NCBI RefSeq assembly: GCF_018294505.1
Contig: NC_057811.1
Span: 22,424,579 to 22,488,578 of the forward strand
Source: Triticum aestivum
Taxonomy: Eukaryota > Streptophyta > Magnoliopsida > Poales > Poaceae
Direction: 5' to 3'
Length of the DNA stretch: 64,000 nt
Every line of letters begins with the position of its first letter. Positions within the stretch are counted from its first letter, which is position 1. The position numbers and the translations under genes are program-made. The notes beneath the pieces were generated by a model. The model had not been told where the DNA came from. It saw nothing but the letters and a program-made list of their open reading frames with translations, and did no database searches. This document shows positions 1 to 11,200 of the stretch, piece by piece.

Positions 1-1147
1 TTACCCGTGGGTGATGAGGTCAAAGTTACACAGAAGGGTGATGATGGACACTCGAGTGCGATAATTAATTCTGCGCTCTACAGTACACACGGTGGAAGAA
101 AACTAACTGTGTGCAATAATGTCGAAGATCGCAATCGAGTTAGCTATACATATCGTGTGTTGTGAGATCGACAAGGTAAACAGATTCGAGAATGGTTAAT
201 AAAATCTAAGACCATTTCATATTAAGGTCAAAATAGTCCTAGCAATATACAAGTCCCGTACGATGCCATTTCAACGATTGTACCACAAAAGCTCGAAATG
301 TTACAAGGTTGAAATTCCAGAGTTATATGGCTCAAATTCGAAGATTACAAGGTTCAAACTGATATTAGAAATGAAATTCAGCTCATCAGCTGCAAACGCT
401 CGCGCTGATCCGCTGAATATGGATATCAGAGAGGTTCAAACTAATATCACCGCTTCCAAGTCTGGTTTCAAAACCTCACAATTTTTGCAAAGGGGTCAGC
501 CACTGAGAAGTCATGTATGGGGTTGACACGATGACTTCCGATTACTCTGTCATCTGAAGTTCCAAAATGAAATTCAGCACTTTTGGAGCCTACTCCATTC
601 TGCCGCAGGCGCCGGCGCTAATCAACAAACCATTCATTTTTGCGAAATAAATGTAGGGCAAACCTCATTTCCTTCAGCACCCTTGCTCTAAGAACAAAGA
701 ACCAGAATATATTTCGCCTCTTTCTTTACCGTCTTTAATATTACAAGTATACAACTGTGGTTCATCATTCTTTATTTGGTTCTTGTGTAATTCTTGAACA
801 TATGTACCTATGAATCGAATAATGCATTGATTATTTGAACCTGATGGATATGAATAAAGCTGTAGCATACATTCAAATTCAAATTCAAATCCAAATCCGG
901 TACAGTTTGAAAAAGCAGCAATTAAATTACGATGAAATTACGCTCTCCAGGTTGTTACGACACACACGGTTGGTAAAACACAAATGTTTGCGATATGCAC
1001 CATAATCCGAGATGGTTCACAGAGAGGAAACGTGTGCAAGCATGCACACAGTTGCCGTTTGCAAAGTGTGTGCGATGTCAGACAATATCACAAACGGTGC
1101 GGGCAAACTAAACGTTTGTGTTAGTTGCCTTATCGTACACGATTCAC
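1..1147. other. Non-genic sequence, no recognised element
   Basis: No coding region, RNA gene or terminal repeat could be recognised on either strand. Short open frames here (for example near 263-526) show no domain-like composition. The stretches around 90-175 and 950-1130 share a cacacggt / gtgtgcaa vocabulary, which suggests decayed transposon DNA, but I could not assign a family. Confidence 0.4.
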
Positions 1148-1406
1148 AACTATGAACTGTTTCTGATAAAGTATGCATCGTAAACGTTGCACCACAGAAT
1201 AGCGTGTGCGATAGTTGTCGTGTACGACGATGTTACGACGGTCCGACGTTTCGTAATCCTGTCCGACACTCGTACGACGATTAGCTAATCTTCTTAACAG
1301 TGAACCGTTTGTGATGGGCCGCGCATCATACATGTTCTATAATAGTGAACTGTTTGTGATGGTCCGCGCATCGTAAACGTAGCACCACAGAATACCGACT
1401 GCGATG
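1148..1406 (+). repeat. Three-copy imperfect direct repeat
   Basis: Three related segments follow one another: about 1148-1213, 1300-1340 and 1344-1406. They share the core gtgaactgtttgtgatgg followed by cgcatcgtaaacgt and, in the first and third copies, gcaccacagaat. The middle copy is truncated. This is probably part of a decayed DNA transposon; the family is not recognised. Confidence 0.6.
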
Positions 1407-1920
1407 GCAATGCGAGTAGAAACGAGTAGGAGTACTGTAGGGGCCCTATCCCCGACTATTTCTGAGACGTGTCGGAAGGACCCCCTATCGTCCACACTCA
1501 CTTGGCGACGGTTCCAAATGTCGTTGTGGAAAGGGGTTAAAAACCGTTTGTTTAGCACCGACGCGCACTAGTGGGCGGAGCCTGGTACAATATACGTGCT
1601 ACATGAGTAGCTACGTATCACATGCTCCACAATCATTCCTGCCACAGTAGTTTATGGCAATGATGATTAAGGGTCACCCCGTGGACGCAGCCAATGGTCG
1701 GTTCTCCATTATTCCCCTATCAATTGCTCCGGGAAGTAAGGGGAGGATATTACTGTGACCTCTTTACCTCCGCATCCTACCATTGCAACAATAGTAATAT
1801 CCTTCATATCCAAATACGCAAATGTTGAATGGTGCACTTCATCCAAAATCACAAAGAATATTAACATAAACATGCAACAAGAGAACTTTGTATTGTAGCG
1901 GCATTCAATTCTAATTCATA

Positions 1921-2177
1921 CTCTCTCTGGTCCTTTTTACTCTGCATATAAGAATTGTCTGAAGTCAAACTTCGTAAAGTTTGACCATATTTATATGAAA
2001 AAATATTAACATCTACAATTCTAAATTTATACAATATGAAAACTAAAGTCACGACACATCTAATGTTGTTGATTTCACATTCTGAATGTTGGTATTTTTA
2101 TCTTTAAACTTGGTCAAAGTTTACGAGGTTTGACTTCAGACAAATCCTATATACGAACTAAAAAGGACCGGAGGGAG
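1921..2177. mobile_element. Stowaway-like (Tc1/Mariner) MITE, 257 bp
   Basis: The element starts CTCTCTCTGGTCCTTTTTA and ends with the reverse complement of that motif (AAAAAGGACCGGAGGGAG). A TA dinucleotide lies directly outside each end (1919-1920 and 2178-2179), the usual Mariner/Stowaway target duplication. An internal palindromic pair (gtcaaacttcgtaaagtttg near the left, caaagtttacgaggtttgac near the right) extends the terminal inverted repeats. It has no coding capacity. This is a common Triticeae MITE type. Confidence 0.85.
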
Positions 2178-2179
2178 TA

Positions 2180-3235
2180 CTAGAGTTCATCCATAATCCC
2201 CGAGAAATAGTGCAATTACTCAAACATGTATATGGAGAATATAGATGGGAGAGACAAGTTACAAGTCAACATGAAGTTGGGGAAGGAGGAGAACATTGTC
2301 GTCGGCTCCGCGCGTTTGTGGAGTCTCCCTCTTCCTTCTTCCATTTCTTGGCCCTTCCTTTATAGTGGAGATGGTCTTGCTGCTGCAGTGGAGGTGTGAC
2401 GACACGTGGCAGGGCATATAGGACTTGTTGATGATGAATGTCGGCGGCCAGGGTTGCAGGTGAATATATAGGTGGACTCCACGAGTCTTGATCCTCCACC
2501 TAACCCTTCATCCAAGGGCTCTAGGAGAGCCAAATCCTCTCCCAATACCTCCCTTGGTCGCCAAGGATCACATAGGAACAAGACAAGACGAGATTGGTGA
2601 AGAATCATGTAAGTTATGGCTGATTTCACAACCATGAGGCTGGTATGAGCACTATTATGACCTATAATAGTCGTACCAGGTGTTGTCTTTCCTTTTGAAG
2701 TTCGTGTGTGCAATTTCATATTTTGGTCGCCATTTCTTCATAGGTATCTGATTTGAGCATTCTTGGGCTTGTTGGATTCATGTTGGGAGGCCCAATACAC
2801 CCATGGCACTAGATGTTCACATCAGACACTTCGGAAAATGTCAAAATCTCTAACTCTCCAAAGGGCATTAATCTGACGACTCAAACTCCTTTGATTTGGC
2901 TCCACTTGTTCCTTTTCTATGTGCCATGTACATGGAAATACCAAGACATGTACAAAGGCAACAAAACAAAGGGAAACTAGTAGAAACTAAAAGTTGTGCA
3001 ATGAACTTGGTAAAACGGGTAAAAATAGAAAACTATGCATTGTGGAAATAAAAAATTTCTAAATGGATATTATATGAGGGATTTCCGTTCTAGAATAGAA
3101 TCTAGAAAGTGATGCAAAAATCCACTCATTAGAGCGGAATATTGGCTTAATATTATGCGGAAAGGTTACAATATTTTGGTATTGAGAAGAAGAATACAAT
3201 GATCTATTAGTTCAGAGAGGTCTATTGAATATTGA
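2180..3235. other. Non-genic, no recognised feature
   Basis: Overlapping open frames on the minus strand at 2266-2719 have no recognisable domain and read through purine-biased DNA (GGAGAGGGA-like). No splice-supported coding exon or terminal repeat was seen. Confidence 0.35.
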
Positions 3236-3456
3236 TGCACTAGCTCCAGAGATGATATTACAGAGGATGCAATGTGCAAGTTTCTTCTTGAGGAGGCAGA
3301 GAAAAAACAAGCGGACAGGCTAGATAAGTCAACATAGAACGAAAAAGGTGTTAGGAATGAACATAGGGAGATGGAGAAAGTGTTGATTGCACTTGTTGTA
3401 GCAGTCAAGAAAGGTGTGTTTCTGTTGAAGTGTGTAATTGTTCTTGTCATTTTGTT
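3236..3456 (+). pseudogene. Short coding-like remnant of unknown gene
   Basis: One forward frame reads as a plausible protein for about 70 codons, interrupted by one TAG. It begins CTSSRDDITEDAMCKFLLEE, continues through a charged Lys/Glu-rich helix, and ends in a hydrophobic stretch (KKGVFLLKCVIVLVIL) followed by TGA. The tail could be a C-terminal membrane anchor. I do not recognise the parent gene. The internal stop and the lack of a start make this a fragment, perhaps carried here by a transposon. Chance is possible for so short a frame. Confidence 0.3.
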
Positions 3457-4870
3457 TTGATCAGTTCTCCTGGTGATGAACTGGTAAATATGTGCTCAAA
3501 ATACCATTTTATGAAGTAGTTTAAGTAGTGAAGCTTTAACTCGATGGCCTAAATAAATGAATTTGTGTTAAAAATTGTAGAGCTAAGTTTTAGGAGTTTC
3601 GCTAGGAACCGCTTTTTTCTTCTTAAAATTGAGAAGTTAAGTCTTGAAGGAGCGTTTGAGGGGCAAAATTTTAGGGGTTCGGCTAGAAATGCTCTAACTT
3701 AACTCTCTAAAGCGTATAGCCTACATTTGGTTTAGGCATTTCGTCAAACACTCGCAATGCAATACACAGTAGCATTTCACGGCGAAGAGTGGTAGCAAGT
3801 TACAACATATTGCGGTGCCAACATCATACGCGCACCAAACTCATGATCACCACACACATGCCCACACACGCACGGTCTTGAGGTAGACGCCGAGAGGCGG
3901 GTGTGGGGAGATGTTGGTGAGCAGTGGCACAACGAGCGGGAAGATGCTGGTGACATGGAGGAGGGTGGGCGCGCGATCACATGGGACACGGGGGGTGGGG
4001 GGCGTATCGCCGAGGTAGGGCGCATGCATACAATGCCGACGAGGCGAGTGAGCAGCTGTTGCCGTGGCGTGGTGGAGCTGTGAGTGGGGGTGGCGTGCCT
4101 CATCAAAGCGGGGTGCGAGGGCATGTGTTAGCAAGACATGTGGAGATGGGACTGTGGTATGGGGACACGTGTAACAGGTTGGTGGAGAGGTGGGGGAGGG
4201 ACATGGGCCTCCATTCCTCACAGCGGGGAGCTTTGGGTGCCACCAAAGAGAAGGACGACGACACGGTTCGCGTGGGCATGGGTGAGAAGGAAGAGTCGCT
4301 CGAGAAAATCTTTTACTGAGATTGGGTTTTGGCTACTCAAATTTGAGCAGTAGGTGCGCTTCTCAAATTCTTTTTTGATTTTAAACCCAAGTACAATTTG
4401 TCATATTATTCGGAAAATGATTTACTTATTCTTTTTAAATACGGAAATAGTCACTCTTCATATTGCTCGATTGGGTTGGGATCAGGCTGGGCATTTCCGA
4501 GGTCGGGCATTGCAAAGCCTGCCCCAAAACCCTGTCCGGTCTTGTCCCGCTGTCCATGAGTTTTTCTTGAGCTTAGTGTGAACAATTTTTTTCTTGAGCT
4601 TAGCTAGACGGGTTATTTTTGCCGTAAAAAGATAGACGATTCATAATTTTTACTAGCTTTTTTTTATAGTAGTATTCATCTTTTTTAGCTGAGATATTCA
4701 TATTTGTACACGTATTCTCTGATCCCGAACTGTTAAAAAAATAGCCGAACCACAGTAAAATGCATATACTCTGAAACCAATTCTTCAGATCAGACACCTC
4801 GCTCGTTCTGTTTCCCCAAATCCCCACACCCCACTCTTCACTCCCGTGGTAAGCTAGGGTTCTCCTCGTC
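3457..4870. other. Non-genic upstream region of the F-box gene, with GC-rich block
   Basis: 3770-4320 is GC-rich and gives long open frames on both strands at once, which is a composition effect. From 4560 to 4870 the sequence leads into the F-box gene and presumably holds its promoter and 5' UTR. No clear TATA box was seen at a fixed distance from the start codon. Confidence 0.4.
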
Positions 4871-4883
4871 CCCCGGCGGCAGG

Positions 4884-6125
4884 ATGGGCGGCGGCGCGGC
4901 GGGCCACGGCCAGGCCAGCGCTGCCCCTCCCATGGATCCGGCCGTCCTTGAGCACCGGCGCGAGCCCCGTGCTCGTGTGCTTCCGCCGCGACGCGGCCTG
5001 CAGGAGACGGCAACGCTGCCGATCCCCGACGAGCTCGTGGCGGAGATCTTCCTCCTGCTGCCCCCAACAGATCTGGTCCGCGCCTCCGCCGCCTGCGCCT
5101 CGTTCTACCGTCTCGTCGCCAGCCGCTCCTTCCTCCGGCGCTTCCGCAAGCTCCACCCCCCGCCCCTCCTCGGCTTCCTCGATGACCGAGTCTTCCACCC
5201 CGTAACCCCGCCTTATCCATCCGCGTCCGCAGCCAACGCCGTCGCCCTCGCCGCCGACTTCTCCTTTTCCTTCCTACCCGGCCCCGCCCGTGACTGGGAG
5301 GTCCTGGACGTCCGCGACGGCCGCGTCCTCCTTAAGAGGCCCGGCCGGCAGCACCCCGAAATGGTGGTGTGTGACCCCTTGTACCGGCGGTACCTCCTGC
5401 TTCCCCTGTTCCCCGACGACCTAGCCGCTTCATTGGAGGGCCCATCCGCGATAAAATGGCGTGAATCCTTCCTCGTCCCAGCCGGCGACGAGGAGGCAGC
5501 AACTGCGGAAGAGACGTCATTCAGAGTTATCTGGATGGCGCAGTGCAAATTCAGACTGTTCACCTTTGTCTTCTCCTCTCGCACTGGACAATGGGGAGCT
5601 GTTCCATCCCCGAGTTGGAGTGATTTATTTGCTGGCTTGCCAAGTTTGGAGATGGCTACACCTCTCAACACACGCCAATATGCGTATGGCTGCTTTTACT
5701 GGATGGCGGGTTACATGGCAGAAGCTAAAATGCTGGTGCTCGACACCTGGAGGATGGAGTTCTCCGTTGCTGAATCCCCACCTGATGGTTTCGCTATGGC
5801 CATGGTGGAGGCCGGGGAAGGCAGGGCTGGGGTGTTCGTGCATGCTCATGTGGGATCCAAGTTCAGTTATAGCATTAGGCAAAATGATGGTGGGAGTTTG
5901 AGCCAGTGGCAGGAGAAGAAAACAGTATCATTGGGTTATGGATACTACATCATGGGTTCAACGGAGAGGTACTTGTTCTTGTATCAGCTGCAGAGCCCAT
6001 TGCCTAATCCAGGCGTTTTCACGCTGGATGTCCAAACATTCCAGCTCGAGAGAGTGTGTGGTCAACACTTGGGCCACGCATATAGTAACTTCCCACCATC
6101 GTTGTTGTTGTCACCGACAGTATGA
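4884..6125 (+). CDS. F-box protein (413 aa)
   Basis: This is a likely substrate-recognition subunit of an SCF (SKP1-CUL1-F-box) ubiquitin ligase. The F-box lies at about residues 45-85: LPIPDELVAEIFLLLPPTDL, then RASAACASFYRLVASRSFLRR. It has the Pro, Leu and Val/Ala pattern that contacts SKP1. The remaining 320 residues form the grass-type F-box C-terminal region (repeated W/Y/F blades, e.g. WKRESF-like, FSSRTGQWGAV, MLVLDTWRMEFSV). No kelch or LRR signature is obvious. The ORF is uninterrupted and intronless, and codon third positions are GC-rich in the first half, as is common in grasses. ATG 4884 is the longest start; ATG 4932 (MDPAV) would remove 16 residues and leave the F-box whole. 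A partial paralogue lies 1.3 kb downstream in the same orientation. The substrate is unknown. Confidence 0.9.
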   Translation: MGGGAAGHGQASAAPPMDPAVLEHRREPRARVLPPRRGLQETATLPIPDELVAEIFLLLPPTDLVRASAACASFYRLVASRSFLRRFRKLHPPPLLGFLDDRVFHPVTPPYPSASAANAVALAADFSFSFLPGPARDWEVLDVRDGRVLLKRPGRQHPEMVVCDPLYRRYLLLPLFPDDLAASLEGPSAIKWRESFLVPAGDEEAATAEETSFRVIWMAQCKFRLFTFVFSSRTGQWGAVPSPSWSDLFAGLPSLEMATPLNTRQYAYGCFYWMAGYMAEAKMLVLDTWRMEFSVAESPPDGFAMAMVEAGEGRAGVFVHAHVGSKFSYSIRQNDGGSLSQWQEKKTVSLGYGYYIMGSTERYLFLYQLQSPLPNPGVFTLDVQTFQLERVCGQHLGHAYSNFPPSLLLSPTV

Positions 6126-6519
6126 AACGGTAAACTTCCTATCATATCCAGGTTATATCATTTTTATGGCACACTTGTTTGATTCCTGACAGTTCATTAT
6201 TGGGATTGACGACTCTTCTTTAAATGACTTGGTACTTAATTTTTCTGTTCTTTTGGCAAGGTTAGCTCAGGAGCATAATTGTGATTTGTTTGTTTGTCCA
6301 TTCTAATTGCCATTTTAAGCTTTTCAATCAAACAAGTAAAAGAAAGGAAGGATCTTACACACTACGATAAGCATTCCTGAGGGGTCGTGAAATCATAAAG
6401 AAAACTGGATTGTAGCAATATTTTTGAGAAATGGTTTTTATGGTGAATTTTCACCTTTGGATTGTTTCACCTTGGAGATAGTCATTCTGGTCAGCGGGAC
6501 TTGCAGCTACAAATTTATA
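6126..6519. other. 3' flank of the F-box gene
   Basis: AT-rich sequence with no coding signal. Just after the stop codon the sequence aacGGTAAAC resembles the splice donor found at the same place in the downstream paralogue, so the transcript may continue into 3' UTR exons. Confidence 0.4.
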
Positions 6520-6676
6520 CTCCCTCCGTTCCTAAATATAAGTCTTTTTAGAGATTCCACTATGGACTACATACGGAGCAAAATGAGTGAATCTACACTC
6601 TAAAATATGTCTATATACATCCGTCTGTAGTTTGTAGTGGAATCTCTAAAAGACTTACATTTAGGAACGGAGGGAG
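6520..6676. mobile_element. Stowaway MITE, 157 bp
   Basis: The ends are CTCCCTCCGTTCCTAAATAT and its near-perfect reverse complement, flanked by TA on both sides (6518-6519, 6677-6678). The inverted repeat extends inward through aagtctttttagagattcca. This is a typical Triticeae Stowaway element with no coding capacity, sitting between the F-box gene and its partial copy. Confidence 0.95.
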
Positions 6677-6678
6677 TA

Positions 6679-7442
6679 TCATGTGTTGGTTTGGCATAAA
6701 TCTGCATAACTAATATTTTTGCAGCTTAGGTGCTGAGCCACACTGTTTGATCTCTTGTATATAATAATGATGCGAGGAAAACTGGAATGATGCTGATTAG
6801 TTTCTTAAGGAACCATTCCAAATTTGTTTGCTCAATACACATGTCATTCATATATCAAGAAGAGCTTGCCATCTTGTGCTTAGAAAGTGAACCAGCTTGT
6901 TGTCTACATAAATTGGAGGCAGTCCACCCACATTTTTTAGACAGTTAAAACTTTCACCAGCCCGCCTCCGCCGCCCACAGCGACGGGGATATGAGCCGGA
7001 GCCGCCTTGCCGGCAAGGAGGAAGGGCGCCGCAGTTGTCCACAGAGTCGCACGGGAGCAGAGAGCCAACAATCATTTTTGGAAAGCGCTCTTAATCATCT
7101 TCTGACAGGACTTCATTTTCAGCTCTTCATGTTCACAGTTTTTGTCAGTTCAACTGTTCTTCTGTAAAGACTGTAACTCAGAAAGAAATAACCAGGGAGG
7201 ATATTACTATAATTTTGTGACCTTAGACTACAAGTATATATGATTATTAGTTTGGGTTTTTTCTTGGGGCCTACTGGATTGTTGTTTTGAGCGATCAAAT
7301 GAACAGTTAAACTATTTCCAGTAGTTATTTTTTGTCAAAAAGAATTACTTTTTCAGATATTTCCGGACCTGTTGCTTGTTGCCCTGCCCTTGCAAAAGTT
7401 AGCTAGCGTCTCTCCAATTCAAACGATCTCTACTGAATCTTG
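6679..7442. other. Spacer between F-box paralogues
   Basis: No F-box-like sequence was found in any frame here, so the second paralogue lacks its N-terminal half rather than having it displaced. A short GC-rich block at 6955-7060 has an open minus-strand frame without recognisable domains. Confidence 0.45.
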
Positions 7443-8210
7443 ATGGAATATCCACGCTGCAGAGGACGGCAAGCCTTCCTTGGTGACGACCAGGGGGCCA
7501 CAGAAGAGACATCCTTCATAGTGATCTCGATTGTAAGGCGCGGAAATAAGCAGGGGGCTTTTGTCTTCTCTTCCGCCACCGGACAATGGCGAGCTAGTAT
7601 ATGGACTGCAGAGTTTGGTTTCTTCTTCAGGCTTTGGCACACCAATGGCTGCTTCTATGGGGTGACAAAATGCATGAAAAAGTTGCTAGCACTTGACACC
7701 CAGAGGATGGAGTTCTCACTTTCTGACCTCCCACCCGAAGCCGGAGATTTTTTGCAACAACCCATATGTCCTTGCAGACAATACATGAATATAGCCATTG
7801 TGGAGGCAGGGGAAGGCATCACTGGGATGTTTGTGCTTCTAAATGGCACATCTAACATCAGTTATCTAATTAGGCGAAACAATGGTGGGAGTTCCAACCA
7901 GTGGCAGTTGAAGAAGACAATCCCACTGGATTCTTCTAGCTACATTTTCACGAGTTCAACAGGGAGGTACTTGGTTCTATTACATTGGGGAAGAGAAGAC
8001 AGGGACACTTTCACGTTGGATATCAAAACATTCCAACTTGAGAAGGTGTTCACTGGTTTCGGTTCGCAGTATGTATATAGAAACTTCCCACCGTCATTGT
8101 TGTCGTCACCGACAATATCATGTGGTAAGCTTTCTGTTGTGTCCAAGTTATGTCCTTGCCTTCATAGGTATCACACAGCTTTTCGGGTGCCTCGTAGTTC
8201 ATTAATGTGA
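7443..8210 (+). pseudogene. Partial F-box-gene paralogue lacking the F-box (255 aa)
   Basis: Collinear with the C-terminal half of the upstream F-box protein. Matching blocks in order are ATEETSF, FVFSSATGQW, NGCFYGVTK, LLALDTQRMEFS, IVEAGEG, SYLIRRNNGGSSNQWQ, RYLVLLHW, TFTLDIKTFQLEKV and YRNFPPSLLSSPT. Similarity starts around residue 12, and the F-box and first blades are absent. Where the upstream gene has its stop (TATGAAACGG), this copy has TATCATGTGG followed by a good donor GTAAGC, so the frame reads on about 25 codons into probable intron. It is either a truncated tandem duplicate (favoured) or a 3' exon of a gene whose 5' part has been lost. It cannot bind SKP1 as it stands. Confidence 0.75.
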
Positions 8211-11200
8211 TTGGTTATTCTTGTTTACACTATTTGGTAGTTGTTAACTTTTTTGTGCCTGTGGCAATGCTAATCAAGCTTAGGAGCATAACTGTGATAT
8301 ATTTGTTTTCCTGTTCTAATTGCCATTTAAGGATAAGTATAAAAAATATCATGCATACTAAGTAGGCTGGAGGCCTTATGGGCTTGTAAAAAGCACTAGA
8401 TATCAACAATTTATTTGGAGAAATGTTTTTGTGGTCAAACTAATAGATGACGAATACAAGTTTAAATCAAGTTTAACGTTGGATTGTTCAAGTCAAATAT
8501 GCATTATCTTCTTTTCTCATTTCATGGATATAAGGAGGCAAAGAGGTCCTTTTTCTGGTCATTTTTACACCTATAAATTTATCTCATGATGTTGGTTTGA
8601 CATAGATCTGCATAAATAATATGGTAATCCCTATGTAACTTAATATAAGACGTGTTTTGCACTATGTTGTGAGCAAAATTTGAGGCAGCGAGCTTGAATA
8701 TTATTTTGTTCCATGGACTTGCCATTTAAATAGCAAGAACAGTTTGTCAGCTTGTGCTCAGTAACAGTTTGATTCAAAATCAGTTGGACGCCTATGTTTG
8801 TTTTTACATTATGTTCCTCTGTCTCAGGCACATGCCAAATGCAGGCAATCAGTTTTTCTAGGATGACAGATCACACAGTTTGTTGAGTCTCTTTGTGAGG
8901 CCCCTGAGAATTTTTTTTTCTTGAGTGAGAAATTTGGTAACTACTAACTTGTGAAGTCCCGCAACAGGAAGCCACCGTTTCTCTACAACTATTATTAAGT
9001 TATTTTAGGATTCACTTCTACATTCCTTTTTCCTGCTATGCATTTCAACCTGGACTGCTAATTACACTGGTGAACGCATAGAAGACAGTGTTTGAGACTG
9101 GTCAATAAACCAATTTGAACAGGAGTAACAAGGGTTCCAAAGGTTGTTTTCCTATGTGCTGTGCTTCTTGCCATGTTTTTTTTTTTTTTGCAAGCAATTT
9201 ACCGAGTGTTGCCTGTCGTTTTGTTCCTCTTTGCTCACAAGCTTTTGATTGTCTGCAACTCGAATACTCCTTATTTTGAGATACTTGGCAGGTGTTGAGA
9301 ATGAGGCCGAGGAGACGCTGGAACAAGGTTGCACTGCAAGCTCAAGCGCATAGTCTCCAGGGTTAGAATACGCTGAGATGAATGCAAGAGGTCAGGCTGA
9401 TTTGTTGATGATAACATGGTGGCGAGGTTGTTATGCAACTTGATAATTGACCACTAAGTTTGGTCTGCTTTTGCCCTTTGGTCTGTAATATGGACATCCG
9501 GAAGGATAAAATAGAACCTGGAGTATTTTATCTTGCGCTCGTTGGCCTGGCAGTGATTGATGTGTTTGTTTGTCGGATAAGGTAGCGAGAGCAGTAACGA
9601 AAGTTCAGTTTCTCTGGGTCATTAGATTAACTAAGGCCCTGTAAGAAGTGAAAGTACGATTATGTTTTCTTAGGATTCATGTATTCTTGTTTGCAATCAT
9701 TTTTATCTGGCTTTTTATCAATCGGCATTGCAAATTACAAATGAGACTTTCTTCATTTCATATTTCTCTCCTTATGTGTAGTTGGGATTTATCTTGTGTG
9801 CCTTTGATCTTTGGCAATGATCGGTCCATTTGCCAAATAAGGTAAGCAAAAGGATCACCCGCAAAAAAAAAGGTAAGCAAAAGGATCAGTATGTTAAACT
9901 GGATCTTGGATACGGCTCAGAGTGTCGATGCCGTGCTTTGTGCTTGGCTGTCTACTTCGACTGATCAGCGAGGGCAGTGGTGATTCTGCTCTTTCAATGG
10001 TGTTTTCATCCTGTCTCTCTCGACATGCCTCCATTGCAGCATTTTAAAGCCTATGGTGGCTTTGCTGTCGCCTTTTGGTGGCGTTGCTGAGGGACAGCGC
10101 TGCTGCTACGACTACTTCAGGATTGCACTCTGTTGCTTTCCATAACAGTCGACTGATGGAGACGTATGGGTGTTTTTTTTCAGAAGCCAAATGATGAAAT
10201 TGCTATAGACGTTAGGACATCAAAAACTATCTAAGATCATGGGCTACTGGCAAATTTATCTATGTCCTGATATTTTATGGCAAAAGAGGGCTTCACAAGC
10301 AACTTGTCCTGGCAAAACTGCATGATGAATTGCCAACTTCATGTCCTCTGCCATCTTACACCAGAACAGTAATGCGGCTTCACCTCGTCATCCATGTCCG
10401 GTTAGATTGTTCAGCAGCAACAAAAGCCTGAGCATTCAAGGACATCGATGCTGTTGTGTGACAATTTGGGATTCCAAATCCCTGCACTTGTCGATGAATC
10501 AAATCTTTCGTGGTAGGACAAAGCACATTGTTTTTGGTTGGCTGGTCTGCCAGGCAATTTGCTTTTCGTGGCAAAAAAAAAAGGTACAGAGTTGGTCTTG
10601 TTTGAGTCGGCTGGCCAAGAAATACATAGCAATAGATAAGTAGGAAGCAGCCAGCCAGCAACATTCCAAGCTGGTCTGGGTGCATTTTTTTTCTCAGAAC
10701 AAACTTACAGCAGAATCGAGGTAAATACATTGTATTTTTAGCAAAGGTTTTAGGAAACTTCAAACAGATGACATTCAGTTTGTTACACAAACAGATAGTA
10801 GCATTCAGTACATTACACAGTAGGGAAATTCAACAAAAGTGGCAAATGAGCACACAGAAATAAGTAACGGTATAATCCAGAGGCTGAGTGCGCTAATTCA
10901 GAGGCCAGTTCTAGTCCAATGCCGTCAGTACCTTAGCCTCGCCCATCCTCCAATTCACAAGGAACAGAGATCATCAGACAATTAGAAATTCCAAATCCAA
11001 CTTGCCGAACAATTATAACAGAGCCATTATCGATCAATTAAAGCAAAGCTATAATGCAGCAAGGTAGTAAAGTGATCATGTTGTTTTTAGGAACCAATGG
11101 AGAACAACCTAAAGACCGATGCTTATTAGTGCAAGAATTAACCAGGCAGGCTGTGGCTGGCTGTTAGCAGAAAATGCTGCACCTGAAACCAAATTCCCTT

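Noticed and set aside
3777..4321. Overlapping open frames of 110-125 codons on both strands
   Set aside because: They lie in a GC-rich, G/C-skewed block and are open in several frames at once; no domain or codon pattern supports a gene.
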